The notes under the pieces were generated by a model. It was given only the letters and a program-made list of their open reading frames with translations, searched no databases and was not told where the DNA came from. Below are positions 6,943 through 13,364 of a stretch of DNA of 30,740 nt, one piece after another. Origin of the DNA: a virus; IMG/VR virus record IMGVR_UViG_3300045999_003493, positions 1-30,740 of that record. One strand, 5' to 3'. Each line of letters begins with the position of its first letter. The stretch's first letter is position 1. The translations under genes and the position numbers were made by a program.

Positions 6943-7150
6943 TAATGGCACTGGTATGGATACTCCGCCAAATAATCAACCATCTGGCGCAGTAACTTCA
7001 CAAGAAGCAACAAGAAAAAATCCTTCACAGGGAAAGTTTAAATCTGGTTTTTCTGGCCCAAAGCCACCGACTAAGATTGACAGAAACAAGCACGGCATTC
7101 GCAGAGAAACCGTACTTGGTCAAAAGAAAACAAAACCAAAGAAGGTTTAA
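6935..7150 (+). CDS. Small basic disordered protein
   Basis: A 71-residue, Pro/Asn/Gly/Lys-rich protein with a basic C-terminus (KKTKPKK), probably intrinsically disordered. It starts within the end of the Cys-rich gene (ATGAGTAA overlap) and is the last gene before a strong hairpin. Nucleic acid binding is conceivable from charge only. Confidence 0.6.
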   Translation: MSNNGTGMDTPPNNQPSGAVTSQEATRKNPSQGKFKSGFSGPKPPTKIDRNKHGIRRETVLGQKKTKPKKV

Positions 7151-7159
7151 TTAAATATT

Positions 7160-7192
7160 CCCCACTAAGCCCTACTATTAGGGCTGGTGGGG
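7160..7192 (+). terminator. Strong hairpin terminator
   Basis: CCCCAC and AGCCCTA pair with TAGGGCT and GTGGGG around a CTAT loop, giving 13 pairs with a small interior loop, followed by ATCTTTATT. It closes the unit that begins near 6570. Confidence 0.7.
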
Positions 7193-7209
7193 ATCTTTAT
7201 TGGAGAATT

Positions 7210-7296
7210 ATGTGCAAAGAATGTGGATCATGTTCTAAAGAACATACCAACACAATAGACGATGCTATTGACAAAGTCCTGGACTCTCCTATATAA
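7210..7296 (+). CDS. Micro-protein MCKECGSCSKEH
   Basis: A 28-residue protein with three cysteines and one histidine at the N-terminus followed by an acidic helix. GGAG stands 5 nt upstream of ATG. It is short enough to doubt, but the ribosome binding site and the similarity of its start to the Cys-rich protein at 6787 support it. Confidence 0.5.
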   Translation: MCKECGSCSKEHTNTIDDAIDKVLDSPI

Positions 7297-7321
7297 TTAG
7301 GTAGTAGAGAAAGAGGCGGAT

Positions 7322-7552
7322 ATGTGGGATATTCTATTAAATTTAGGTTTCTTTTTAGTTGGTATGACTATTGGGAAATCTTCTCCAGAATCAGAAAACA
7401 AGCTTTCTGATATGTATAACAAATTAAATGAATCTCAAGATTCGGAACAGATGTTACATTCTAAATGGAGAGATGCAGAATTAAGAGCAGAAACATGGGA
7501 AAGAAGATACAAAAGTCTTCTTCCAACTACACAGACATCATTTGAGGAATAG
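7322..7552 (+). CDS. Membrane-anchored coiled-coil protein
   Basis: A 76-residue protein with one N-terminal membrane helix (about residues 3-18) and a charged helical tail (SKWRDAELRAETWERRYK). It precedes a two- or three-helix membrane protein by 2 nt, which suggests a lysis or membrane module. A spanin-like role is possible but no lipobox is present. Confidence 0.6.
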   Translation: MWDILLNLGFFLVGMTIGKSSPESENKLSDMYNKLNESQDSEQMLHSKWRDAELRAETWERRYKSLLPTTQTSFEE

Positions 7553-7554
7553 CA

Positions 7555-7785
7555 ATGGCATGGTCATGGATACTAGCAATAATTGGAGTAGCTGGCATAT
7601 ACTTTGTTGGGCGGAAAACAATATGGGGATGGTTAGTCCTTCTATTCAATGAGATCCTATGGATTACCTACGCTTTAATTACCAAACAATATGGATTTAT
7701 ATTCTCAGCAATAGCCTACGCTATTGTGTATATTAGATCATACATACACTGGTCTAAAGAAAAGGTAAACGAGATACCACTATGA
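7555..7785 (+). CDS. Small multi-pass membrane protein, holin-like
   Basis: A 76-residue hydrophobic protein with two or three membrane helices rich in Trp, Ile and Tyr and a short charged C-terminus. Its pattern (WSWILAIIGVAGIYFVGRK) matches small phage proteins variously annotated as membrane protein or holin. No enzymatic motif is seen. It is flanked by other membrane proteins, which favours a lysis or envelope role. Confidence 0.6.
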   Translation: MAWSWILAIIGVAGIYFVGRKTIWGWLVLLFNEILWITYALITKQYGFIFSAIAYAIVYIRSYIHWSKEKVNEIPL

Positions 7786-7919
7786 ACAAGAAAACAATTA
7801 CATTAGTTGGGCTACTCATAGCCCTTGCAGCAGTTGCTTTTGCAGCATATAACAGCCTTAGTCAATTAAAAGATATAGACTATGACCTATTTGATACGGA
7901 AGAAGATGAAGATGATTAA
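7782..7919 (+). CDS. Single-pass membrane micro-protein with acidic tail
   Basis: A 45-residue protein with a hydrophobic helix (about residues 5-22) and a strongly acidic end (DTEEDEDD). It begins in an ATGA overlap with the holin-like gene and its end overlaps the GroES-like gene by 8 nt, so all three are probably coupled. Function is unknown. Confidence 0.6.
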   Translation: MNKKTITLVGLLIALAAVAFAAYNSLSQLKDIDYDLFDTEEDEDD

Positions 7920-8214
7920 GCCAATTGGTGGAATGCTATTAGTAACAAAAGAAACAGATAAGGAAAAGACTACTCAGTCTGGCTTAGTTATATCTGCAGT
8001 ATTTAATGATGCTGGTCCCAAGATTGGAACCATTGTCGATATGGGAGCAGGAGAGGTCAACTACAGAGGCGACTTGATGCCTATCCCAGAGCTTGATATT
8101 GGGGATGTAGTGTATTTCCCAGACCATACAGGCACGGAGATTGAGGACGATCAATCTAACAAGTATCTTCTAATTAATCATAAACATATTATGGCTAAAC
8201 TAGAACGCAATTAG
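7912..8214 (+). CDS. GroES-like co-chaperonin
   Basis: A 100-residue protein following the Cpn10 pattern in order: IKPIGGMLLV, a mobile-loop-like TTQSGLVIS, GTIVDMGAG, MPIPELDIGDVVYFPDHTGTEIEDD and a closing YLLINHKHIMAKLE. Length fits GroES. It should cap the host GroEL for folding of phage proteins, as gp31 does in T4 (established for that phage, inferred here). I chose ATG 7912, which gives the normal GroES N-terminus. No chaperonin gene is seen nearby. Confidence 0.8.
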   Translation: MIKPIGGMLLVTKETDKEKTTQSGLVISAVFNDAGPKIGTIVDMGAGEVNYRGDLMPIPELDIGDVVYFPDHTGTEIEDDQSNKYLLINHKHIMAKLERN

Positions 8215-8245
8215 TGAAGCGAAAAGTGCGTCGGAAGGTAGAGAG

Positions 8246-8368
8246 ATGAATTCCACAGAATTTGACGAAGAGTATGATCTTGATAGATCATTGCGTCTAA
8301 AGCGTGTAATAGAGCAGGTATTTGAAGAGAATGCCGAACTGCTTGAAAGGTTAAAAGAAGATGATTAA
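8246..8368 (+). CDS. Small acidic helical protein
   Basis: A 40-residue protein, probably one long amphipathic helix (RLKRVIEQVFEENAELLERL). A GGAAGG ribosome binding site lies about 9 nt upstream. It overlaps the next gene by 8 nt. No family is recognised. Confidence 0.55.
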   Translation: MNSTEFDEEYDLDRSLRLKRVIEQVFEENAELLERLKEDD

Positions 8369-8492
8369 TAAGATTAAATGCAAAATAAAAGGACACGCTT
8401 TGGTCCAGGCAGGAACCTGCCCATTTACAGGATCGACTTATGAGTATTGTGAAAGGTGTGAAGTTATGATTCCAATTCAGGTGGCAGTATGA
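8361..8492 (+). CDS. Small zinc-motif protein
   Basis: A 43-residue protein with Cys7, His12, Cys20 and a CERCE pair at 30/33, compatible with one zinc site. ATG 8361 overlaps the previous stop and its TGA overlaps the next ATG. Function is unknown. Confidence 0.6.
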   Translation: MINKIKCKIKGHALVQAGTCPFTGSTYEYCERCEVMIPIQVAV

Positions 8493-8752
8493 TTGATTGG
8501 CTAATAAACAGATTGTTTTGGTGGACTCCAGTAAGAGAAGCTATCTTTGCTGAGGTTAATTTCTATAACTCAATTACTAGAACTATTAATGATCCAGAGT
8601 CTATGAAGATTGTTTCATCATTCTGGGATGAGGAAGACGGCTGGCGAGGATGGGCTATCAAAGATGACGGAACCTACTATTTTCACGATACTCCAGAAAA
8701 AACATTAGGGGAAGTAATGGATATACTTTCAGAAACGGAAGTCGGTGTATGA
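8489..8752 (+). CDS. Hypothetical protein with aromatic N-terminus
   Basis: An 87-residue protein with a Trp-rich start (IDWLINRLFWWTPV) that could associate with membranes, followed by a soluble acidic domain with a beta hairpin (GWAIKDDGTYYFHDT). It is joined to both neighbours by ATGA-type overlaps. I do not recognise it. Confidence 0.6.
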   Translation: MIDWLINRLFWWTPVREAIFAEVNFYNSITRTINDPESMKIVSSFWDEEDGWRGWAIKDDGTYYFHDTPEKTLGEVMDILSETEVGV

Positions 8753-8916
8753 TGGGATTCCTAGACAACCTAGAAGAGTGGCTAGACTTTGGCGAAGATG
8801 TTGATAAAGATCCAGAATTAGAGACTAAGTCAGAGGCAGGCTACAGCACAGGCAAGTGGTCGGATGATGATGACTATAAGGGTAATATAACCCCATTCTT
8901 TGGTAGAAATAGATAA
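8749..8916 (+). CDS. Small acidic hypothetical protein
   Basis: A 55-residue acidic protein with a helical start and a GRNR end. ATG 8749 overlaps the previous stop; ATG 8752 is an equally possible start. It is the last gene before a short gap that carries a repeated A-rich motif. No family is seen. Confidence 0.55.
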   Translation: MMGFLDNLEEWLDFGEDVDKDPELETKSEAGYSTGKWSDDDDYKGNITPFFGRNR

Positions 8917-8967
8917 GATTAATAGGACCTATATAGTGCGAAAAAGTGCGGCGAGAAGAGAAGACAT

Positions 8968-9156
8968 TTGCGAAAATTACTAAACATATACGGAACTGAG
9001 GTAGAAGAGCTAGATGCTCCTACTGATCTCATAGTCCATACTAAGGCTCCAGGTAAATGGAAGCTGATCGATATGGAGACGGGGCAGGAATATGTAGGCT
9101 CCCCAACTCCTACTAAATACGGGCATTGGATAAGAACTAAAGACTCTTCTTCATAA
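8968..9156 (+). CDS. Small hypothetical protein
   Basis: A 62-residue protein starting at TTG 8968 after a purine-rich leader (AGAAGAGAAG). The second half has a beta-strand pattern (KWKLIDMETGQEYVGSP) typical of a small beta domain. No family is recognised. Confidence 0.5.
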   Translation: MRKLLNIYGTEVEELDAPTDLIVHTKAPGKWKLIDMETGQEYVGSPTPTKYGHWIRTKDSSS

Positions 9157-9163
9157 AAGATAT

Positions 9164-9171
9164 GCTAGAAT
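9164..9171 (+). promoter_or_regulatory. -10 element in a TGCTAGAAT context
   Basis: TGCTAGAAT ends at 9171 and is the same extended -10 seen before 4865. A purine-rich ribosome binding site (AGAGAAAGAG, 9181-9190) follows before ATG 9202. Confidence 0.4.
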
Positions 9172-9201
9172 TGGTATATAAGAGAAAGAGTAGATTTATA
9201 A

Positions 9202-9342
9202 ATGTCTAACGAAAATACCGAAAAAGAGATTTGCCATTACTGTGCAAATAAGGCTAAATATACAGATGTAGCAGAGATTGAGAAACAACGCTATGCTGTA
9301 ATTGGTGTTTGCCAATGTCATTTTGTTAATGAGACTCCTTGA
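9202..9342 (+). CDS. Small zinc-motif protein
   Basis: A 46-residue protein with CHYC (Cys11, Cys14) and CQC near residues 37-39, a likely single zinc site. It ends in a TTGA overlap with the next gene. Function is unknown. Confidence 0.6.
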   Translation: MSNENTEKEICHYCANKAKYTDVAEIEKQRYAVIGVCQCHFVNETP

Positions 9343-9515
9343 CAGATTACCTATATAGCTTCTACTGTAAATGTGGTTCAGTCCTTGATCTTGATTTATC
9401 TCATGAGATATCATATGAGCCCAAATGTTTGAAATGTAATTCTAGTCGACTACAATTAAGATATAGCATTATACAGGGGGAACTCTGGATGAATGACGAG
9501 ATACTTAGAAATTAG
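9339..9515 (+). CDS. Small zinc-ribbon protein
   Basis: A 58-residue protein starting at TTG 9339 with CKC (Cys10, Cys12) and CLKC (Cys30, Cys33), a classic short zinc ribbon. The TTGA overlap and coherent cysteine spacing support the non-ATG start. Function is unknown. Confidence 0.6.
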   Translation: MTDYLYSFYCKCGSVLDLDLSHEISYEPKCLKCNSSRLQLRYSIIQGELWMNDEILRN

Positions 9516-9523
9516 GTAGGTAT

Positions 9524-9769
9524 ATGAGATGTAAATGCGATGGGTCAAGTCTATTCCCAAGATGTGATCGAAATGGTCAAGGTAAATGTTCAATAGAACT
9601 AGTAGACATATGTGATCACGAATTTCTACCAATATTGTATGGATGTCCACCAGAGATATATGCTCCAGAGGTAAAGGCTGGAAGAGCTTTTGCGGGAGGA
9701 AATAGGATGCCTAATGCTCCTGATTATAGATGCAAGAAATGTGGGGCGGGGAAGCAAAATGACCTGTAA
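9524..9769 (+). CDS. Cys-rich zinc-binding-like protein
   Basis: An 81-residue protein with eight cysteines, beginning CKC and ending CKKCG, plus a conserved-looking CDHEFLP segment. An AGGTAGG ribosome binding site precedes ATG 9524. It could hold two zinc sites. It overlaps the next gene by 11 nt. Confidence 0.65.
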   Translation: MRCKCDGSSLFPRCDRNGQGKCSIELVDICDHEFLPILYGCPPEIYAPEVKAGRAFAGGNRMPNAPDYRCKKCGAGKQNDL

Positions 9770-9932
9770 CGTATGTAATCTCAATAAGGACCTATATCTA
9801 TATACTAAGAACAATCTGATATATTCACTCTGTAACTCTTGCCTATATACCCAGAATCAGATAGATATATTCTACGCATGGGGTAGAGAGCAGCTACGTA
9901 TAGCCAAAGAGTCTGGAGAAACTCCATTCTAA
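9759..9932 (+). CDS. Small zinc-motif protein
   Basis: A 57-residue protein with CNVC (Cys3, Cys6) and CNSC around residues 25-28, followed by a helix. The start is ATG 9759, after a GGGGCGGGG purine run; upstream start codons would overlap the previous gene far more. It is the last rightward gene before the gene-poor gap. Confidence 0.6.
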   Translation: MTCNVCNLNKDLYLYTKNNLIYSLCNSCLYTQNQIDIFYAWGREQLRIAKESGETPF

Positions 9933-10166
9933 TGGCTAAAATCTGCTCCATATCCTAGGTTCCCCCCGCCATATAACATGTCTCTAATAGCCTCCTAGAG
10001 CCTTATTTGACCTATTTTAGAGATCATCTACCATAAAATATACTACTAATTCTTGAGTAAATACTACTGATATATATGTAGTTAGATATACATGTAATGG
10101 GACTCTCCCTTTTACTCCACCGTAATCCATTTTGCTCCACATACAGCCATATCCATGGCATATTTG

Positions 10167-10191
10167 AGGGATTTTGTCAATACCCTCGTAA
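10167..10191. repeat. AGGG-N16-CGTAA element, copy 1
   Basis: AGGG at 10167-10170 and CGTAA at 10187-10191, 16 nt apart, followed by GGCCCACA at about 10203. It is one of eight related intergenic elements. Confidence 0.55.
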
Positions 10192-10356
10192 ATAGCATAT
10201 ATGGCCCACATTGTCAAGGCTTCTGGGGCATAAAAATCTCTCCCGTAAACGGGAAAATTTGCCCCCAATTCTGACAGATTTAGATCACATTCTGTTATAT
10301 TTTATATATGTTTAATAAGATTAATATACATTTATATCTCATTATCTGAGATTTTC

Positions 10357-10381
10357 AGGGATTTTTTATATGTGGTCGTAA
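10357..10381. repeat. AGGG-N16-CGTAA element, copy 2
   Basis: AGGG at 10357-10360 and CGTAA at 10377-10381, separated by 16 nt that include a T6 run. GGCCCACA follows at about 10393, as in copy 1. Confidence 0.55.
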
Positions 10382-10403
10382 ACGGACAAATTGGCCCACA
10401 TTT

Positions 10404-10445
10404 TTTCCACAAAAAATCCACAGGCTGTGGATAACCTGTGGATAA
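10404..10445. other. DnaA-box-like cluster, candidate origin
   Basis: Within 42 bp there are TTTTCCACA (10404-10412), an ATCCACAG/CTGTGGAT inverted repeat, and two direct TGTGGATAA copies (10426-10434 and 10437-10445). TGTGGATAA is the exact complement of the DnaA box TTATCCACA. The flanks are AT-rich. A replication origin or a host-DnaA-controlled site is inferred; a hairpin terminator between convergent units is an alternative. Confidence 0.5.
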
Positions 10446-10471
10446 TTTGGGCTAGATATATTTAATTAGTT

Positions 10472-10885
10472 TTACATGAATGGATGATCTATAGTTACTC
10501 TATTAGTGTTATTTGTTTCATGGAGCCAAGAGTATTTATAGTCCCCCGTTTTTTCTTTTGGTAGACGGTCTATAATTGCTTTCCGCTCCTGGTTAGTTAT
10601 AGGTAGTTTAACATTGTTAAATGTATTCTTATCTTTAATCTTATCTATAACTTGGTCTAACTTATATGCTATGGCAAGACCTTCTGATACCATACCGCCG
10701 TTTTCGATTTCTCGTTCATAGCGCCTTGCTTGCTTCTCTATCACCCACGCTACAACCTCCATAATACGGTCTAGAGTATAGGTAGGCTGGTCGGCTAGGA
10801 AGCCTCCCAGAGAAGCAGGATTGAAGAAATGGTCTTCTGAATAGTTACACAGAAGTTCTGCTATTTGTTGTTCCTTGGTTTTCAT
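10472..10885 (-). CDS. Hypothetical protein, 137 aa
   Basis: A soluble, mainly helical protein. The N-terminal half reads LLCNYSEDHFFNPASLGGFLADQ, and a middle helix is rich in Arg/Glu. No catalytic motif is seen and I do not recognise it. It has its own promoter of the TGTCAG-N10-TATAAT class and a GAAAGGCGGAG ribosome binding site. It is the last gene of the leftward block and faces the candidate origin. Confidence 0.65.
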   Translation of the reverse strand: MKTKEQQIAELLCNYSEDHFFNPASLGGFLADQPTYTLDRIMEVVAWVIEKQARRYEREIENGGMVSEGLAIAYKLDQVIDKIKDKNTFNNVKLPITNQERKAIIDRLPKEKTGDYKYSWLHETNNTNRVTIDHPFM

Positions 10886-10905
10886 ACTCCGCCTTTCGTC
10901 TTAAG

Positions 10906-10929
10906 ATTATATCACGAGGGGCTGACACT
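10906..10929 (-). promoter_or_regulatory. TGTCAG-class promoter P1
   Basis: On the minus strand, TGTCAG (10927-10922), 10 nt, then TATAAT (10911-10906). The box lies in the stem-loop that ends the upstream gene. It serves the gene starting at 10885. Confidence 0.65.
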
Positions 10930-10940
10930 TGGCCAGCCCC
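10918..10940 (-). terminator. Hairpin overlapping promoter P1
   Basis: GGGGCTG and CAGCCCC form a 7-bp stem between the Lsr2-like gene and the next promoter. No T-run follows. The promoter's TGTCAG box is inside it. Confidence 0.5.
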
Positions 10941-10964
10941 CCGATTGTCCACCTACTGGACAGC

Positions 10965-11111
10965 TTACTTCTTTGCCTGTGGCTTTTCTGCTTCGAATGT
11001 CATCCCACTTGTCTGAGCATCCGCAATTGCCTTTACAGCGGCAGCTGAGAAGCGGCCACGCTTACCCACAGTAATTCCTTGTGACTTTAGATATTCACGC
11101 TTTGTTGCCAT
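10965..11111 (-). CDS. Lsr2-tail-like DNA-binding protein
   Basis: A 48-residue protein, MATKREYLKSQGITVGKRGRFSAA then an Ala-rich helix. The REYL..QGI.VGKRGRFS..AV pattern matches the C-terminal DNA-binding domain of Lsr2, whose RGR loop inserts into AT-rich minor groove. Only this domain is present, with no oligomerisation domain. Stand-alone versions occur in actinophages and may counter or mimic host Lsr2 (inferred). The upstream -10 is TATAAT (11149-11144), without a TGTCAG box. Confidence 0.65.
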   Translation of the reverse strand: MATKREYLKSQGITVGKRGRFSAAAVKAIADAQTSGMTFEAEKPQAKK

Positions 11112-11211
11112 TTGTTTATCCCCTTTCAAGAGATGTTTTATTTATTATATCGGATATCGACGAATTTGTAAATACCCCCGTAAGAGCTTTGATCAGCCCC
11201 TACGTCCCGCC

Positions 11212-11412
11212 TTATATATTAAGTTGTAGATCTAATGATGTATCTTCGTTTAGATACACATCTGTAGCTTCGATCACATCATCTGTTGGAATGGAATCCC
11301 ATTCTGTCTCAGGTAATGCATTGGCTAAATCAACTGCCTCAAATTGATCGGCAGCCTCAATGATTGTATAATAGTTCTGATACTTATTTCCAAATACTCT
11401 ATAAGCTGGCAA
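11212..11412 (-). CDS. Small acidic hypothetical protein
   Basis: A 66-residue protein resembling the small beta-alpha-beta folds that phages use in many unassigned genes (RVFGNKYQNYYTIIEAADQFEAVDLA). The FEAVDLANALPETEW segment is reminiscent of DUF-type proteins in actinophages. It overlaps the next upstream gene by 14 nt and closes a long operon. Confidence 0.6.
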   Translation of the reverse strand: MPAYRVFGNKYQNYYTIIEAADQFEAVDLANALPETEWDSIPTDDVIEATDVYLNEDTSLDLQLNI

Positions 11413-11626
11413 GCTCTCTACTCTCCCATTCCGCTAATGTTCTAACAGTAAAGTCCTTACCTAGATTATAACAATATTTCACCGCTTTTGTCAATGACTC
11501 TGTCTCATATATTGGGACATCTAAAGGTATATCAGATTTATCATACACCTCAAACATATCGACTCCTCCAGGAGAGCAACCGTAATTAACTTCCAGGATT
11601 TCTAAGCTTGGCTCATAACCGTTCAT
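11399..11626 (-). CDS. Hypothetical protein
   Basis: A 75-residue protein. The start is ATG 11626, preceded by GAAAGGGACAAA and in an ATGA overlap with the upstream stop. The sequence is mixed alpha/beta with one Cys in YCYNLGKDFTVR and no known motif. It has no recognised family. Confidence 0.6.
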   Translation of the reverse strand: MNGYEPSLEILEVNYGCSPGGVDMFEVYDKSDIPLDVPIYETESLTKAVKYCYNLGKDFTVRTLAEWESRELASL

Positions 11627-11775
11627 TTTGTCCCTTTCTCTTTGGCCAACTTTTGCTGTTCCTTCCAGCGCTGCCAATGATTAACTTGTGTAATCTCAAC
11701 ATCAACTTCTGGAGGGCATTCAAGGATATATGGGACTCCTCCCACTATCTCTATCTTAACTTTGTATTTACTCAT
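11623..11775 (-). CDS. Small hypothetical protein
   Basis: A 50-residue protein with a beta-rich first half (KYKVKIEIVGGVPYILECPPEV) and a basic helix at the end. ATGA and 8-nt overlaps connect it to both neighbours. Not recognised. Confidence 0.6.
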   Translation of the reverse strand: MSKYKVKIEIVGGVPYILECPPEVDVEITQVNHWQRWKEQQKLAKEKGTK

Positions 11776-11908
11776 CGTTGCCTAGTCTATCTTTAATTAG
11801 TTTAGCAATGAGATTATGTGCTTCAATGTTTTCTGTTTCGGACCCGCCCCATAGTAAGCGCTGCGCTTCCGCTAGCACGGTATCCACATATTTGTCAGTT
11901 GTCTTCAT
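11768..11908 (-). CDS. Small helical protein
   Basis: A 46-residue helical protein, MKTTDKYVDTVLAEAQRLL then HNLIAKLIKDRL. The start at ATG 11908 lies 14 nt inside the preceding gene after a GAAGATGAAG purine run. I recall similar small actinophage proteins without function. Confidence 0.55.
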   Translation of the reverse strand: MKTTDKYVDTVLAEAQRLLWGGSETENIEAHNLIAKLIKDRLGNDE

Positions 11909-12209
11909 CTTCATCCTCTTCTTCTTCCCACATTGTATCCACAATGTAGTCACGATTAGTCATCCATTCAAGGACGTCGTCTTGGTGCTGTTCTGCCCCG
12001 TATTCTAAAGAGAACCCGTGGCCAGCCGATACAGCCTCACAGAGGTTGTCCCACATTTGATCTTGGGTAACCTTTGCCTTATAGGTTTCATCATCTAAGA
12101 TGTTGTTGATTGTGGACCACGTCCATAGCCAAACCATTGATAGGCCTAGGTCCGTTGTGTCTAGAATCTCTAAACATTTGTTTAGTTTATCTTTGTCTTC
12201 AGGCTTCAT
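11895..12209 (-). CDS. Hypothetical protein with acidic tail
   Basis: A 104-residue protein; ATG 12209 is chosen because GGAG stands 6 nt upstream. It has a Trp-rich segment (MVWLWTWSTINNIL) and ends in an extreme run of Glu/Asp (EEEEDEDED), which could mimic nucleic acid. DNA-mimic function is speculative. Confidence 0.6.
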   Translation of the reverse strand: MKPEDKDKLNKCLEILDTTDLGLSMVWLWTWSTINNILDDETYKAKVTQDQMWDNLCEAVSAGHGFSLEYGAEQHQDDVLEWMTNRDYIVDTMWEEEEDEDEDN

Positions 12210-12471
12210 CCCGTGCTCCAATCACAAAAGATAAATCATAAGTTAGTTTATATAGTTCTGTATATGTATCGAGGACACCCTCCCAATACTTTCGCTCCAT
12301 AGAATCCATTGCCTCTTCTGATTCTTCTTCAATCTGTTGGGCATTAGTTAGTTCTTGTTCAGCGATTAGCATTAGGTTTTTAAGTTCCCCGTGCATTATA
12401 TCTAATCCAGTAACACCTGCATTGACCATTCGTTGCAGGTGGGGCGGAAGCCCAACAACTTCAATATTCAT
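12199..12471 (-). CDS. Helical hypothetical protein
   Basis: A 90-residue protein made of long amphipathic helices rich in Glu and Met. It shares ATG/TGA overlap with the gene before and overlaps the next by 11 nt. No recognised family. Confidence 0.6.
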   Translation of the reverse strand: MNIEVVGLPPHLQRMVNAGVTGLDIMHGELKNLMLIAEQELTNAQQIEEESEEAMDSMERKYWEGVLDTYTELYKLTYDLSFVIGARDEA

Positions 12472-12632
12472 TTACTATTAACTCCTGCCTCATATGCAAC
12501 CTTATATATTTCAACAAGACGCTGATATACCGCTTTGCTTGCTTTATTTTCGCTAGACATAGCAGATTCAAAATAGATAATTTGGTCGGCTTGGTCTTGA
12601 AGGTCTTCCTTTACATCTGATGATAGTTTCAT
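12468..12632 (-). CDS. Small helical protein
   Basis: A 54-residue acidic, all-helical protein starting at ATG 12632 after the shared AACGAAAGG leader. It has its own TGTCAG-class promoter inside the coding sequence of the preceding gene. Function unknown. Confidence 0.6.
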   Translation of the reverse strand: MKLSSDVKEDLQDQADQIIYFESAMSSENKASKAVYQRLVEIYKVAYEAGVNSK

Positions 12633-12817
12633 CCATATACCCTTTCGTTAGAAGAGTTCATTATATCAGTAGCCACTGACAATAAATGCTCGGTTGCCAT
12701 AATTTGTCCCTGGATGTTTATCTTAGATTCAACATTCAAGTCTTTCTCCATATCCTGGTTAAGACTAATTAAATGAAGTTTCATATACTCTAAGAACTTA
12801 CTAGTCTTGGTAACCAT
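12629..12817 (-). CDS. Helical protein whose 3' end contains a promoter
   Basis: A 62-residue protein starting at ATG 12817 after a GAGGGG site. Its last 20 or so codons read LLSVATDIMNSSNERVYG, which is the in-frame translation of the TGTCAG box, -10 and AACGAAAGG leader of the following gene. The stop overlaps that gene's ATG by 4 nt. Either a real bifunctional stretch or read-through of an inserted promoter cassette. Confidence 0.55.
   Translation of the reverse strand: MVTKTSKFLEYMKLHLISLNQDMEKDLNVESKINIQGQIMATEHLLSVATDIMNSSNERVYG
12660..12683 (-). promoter_or_regulatory. TGTCAG-class promoter P2
   Basis: TGTCAG (12681-12676), 10 nt, TATAAT (12665-12660), then AACGAAAGG and ATG 12632. 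Located within a coding frame. Confidence 0.65.
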
Positions 12818-12986
12818 CAAAATACCCCTCTGCCCATAGACCCTGTAAAAAGCTGACAGCGTCTTCTAAGTCTTTTACCAGTGGGTCCTTGTTCATTAAA
12901 TCGGACGGGGATCGAAGATAAAATAACTTAACATCGTGTATAGCATTAATCATTCTATCGATATCTGCCATTTCATAACCTAGCAT
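12801..12986 (-). CDS. Small hypothetical protein
   Basis: A 61-residue helical protein (ADIDRMINAIHDVKLFYL, then DAVSFLQGLWAEGYFDG). A GGAG site is 9 nt upstream. It overlaps both neighbours. No recognised family. Confidence 0.6.
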   Translation of the reverse strand: MLGYEMADIDRMINAIHDVKLFYLRSPSDLMNKDPLVKDLEDAVSFLQGLWAEGYFDGYQD

Positions 12987-13165
12987 AGTTCATACTCCAT
13001 ATCCCAAGATACGTCAGGCCAATTTAAATCATATCTTTCGCTATCAACATCACCTAAATCGTTTAGGTGTAGATTAATTTTCTCGTGTGCTTCCTTTTCA
13101 TTATTGGCCATTACAGCACCTTCTAATCTAATTACAAATGGATACTTATTCAAAGTAATCCTCAT
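12980..13165 (-). CDS. Small hypothetical protein
   Basis: A 61-residue protein. I chose ATG 13165 after GAGGGAG because upstream starts would overlap the preceding gene by over 35 nt. It reads as a beta-alpha-beta unit (RITLNKYPFVIRLEGAV) with an acidic Trp-containing end. Similar 'VIRLEGAVMANNEKEA' proteins occur in phages, with no function known. Confidence 0.55.
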   Translation of the reverse strand: MRITLNKYPFVIRLEGAVMANNEKEAHEKINLHLNDLGDVDSERYDLNWPDVSWDMEYELC

Positions 13166-13364
13166 CTCCCTCTTTAAGTTCATAGAACTTATTGAATTCT
13201 TGTTGGACAAACTTATCCCCTGACATTTCAGCAAATTGTTTATCTGCATAATATTGACCTTCGTCAAGATTACTGTTAATCCAATCTTCTAGTAATTGTT
13301 CTGCTATATCTTGATAGCAAGCGTCAATTACCATTTGGTTTACATCTTCTAAGAAACTAGCCAT
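13146..13364 (-). CDS. Acidic helical hypothetical protein
   Basis: A 72-residue acidic protein with a strong GAGGAGG ribosome binding site 6 nt upstream of ATG 13364. Mostly helical, rich in Asp, Glu, Gln and aromatic residues. Not recognised. Confidence 0.6.
   Translation of the reverse strand: MASFLEDVNQMVIDACYQDIAEQLLEDWINSNLDEGQYYADKQFAEMSGDKFVQQEFNKFYELKEGDEDYFE

Larger units (their letters stand above)
9933..10471. other. Gene-poor AT-rich region between convergent blocks
   Basis: No convincing gene is seen in this 539-bp gap. It holds two copies of the AGGG-N16-CGTAA element (10167, 10357), a related GTAAACGGG segment near 10244, a small ATCTCA/TGAGAT hairpin at 10336-10353 and a DnaA-box-like cluster at 10404-10445. 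A minus-strand frame of 83 codons (10017-10268) runs across the repeated elements and is probably chance. Confidence 0.6.

Noticed and set aside
10017-10268. Minus-strand frame of 83 codons in the gap
   Set aside because: It runs across a repeated AGGG-N16-CGTAA element and starts at TTG without a ribosome binding site; composition is somewhat protein-like, so it is uncertain rather than impossible.
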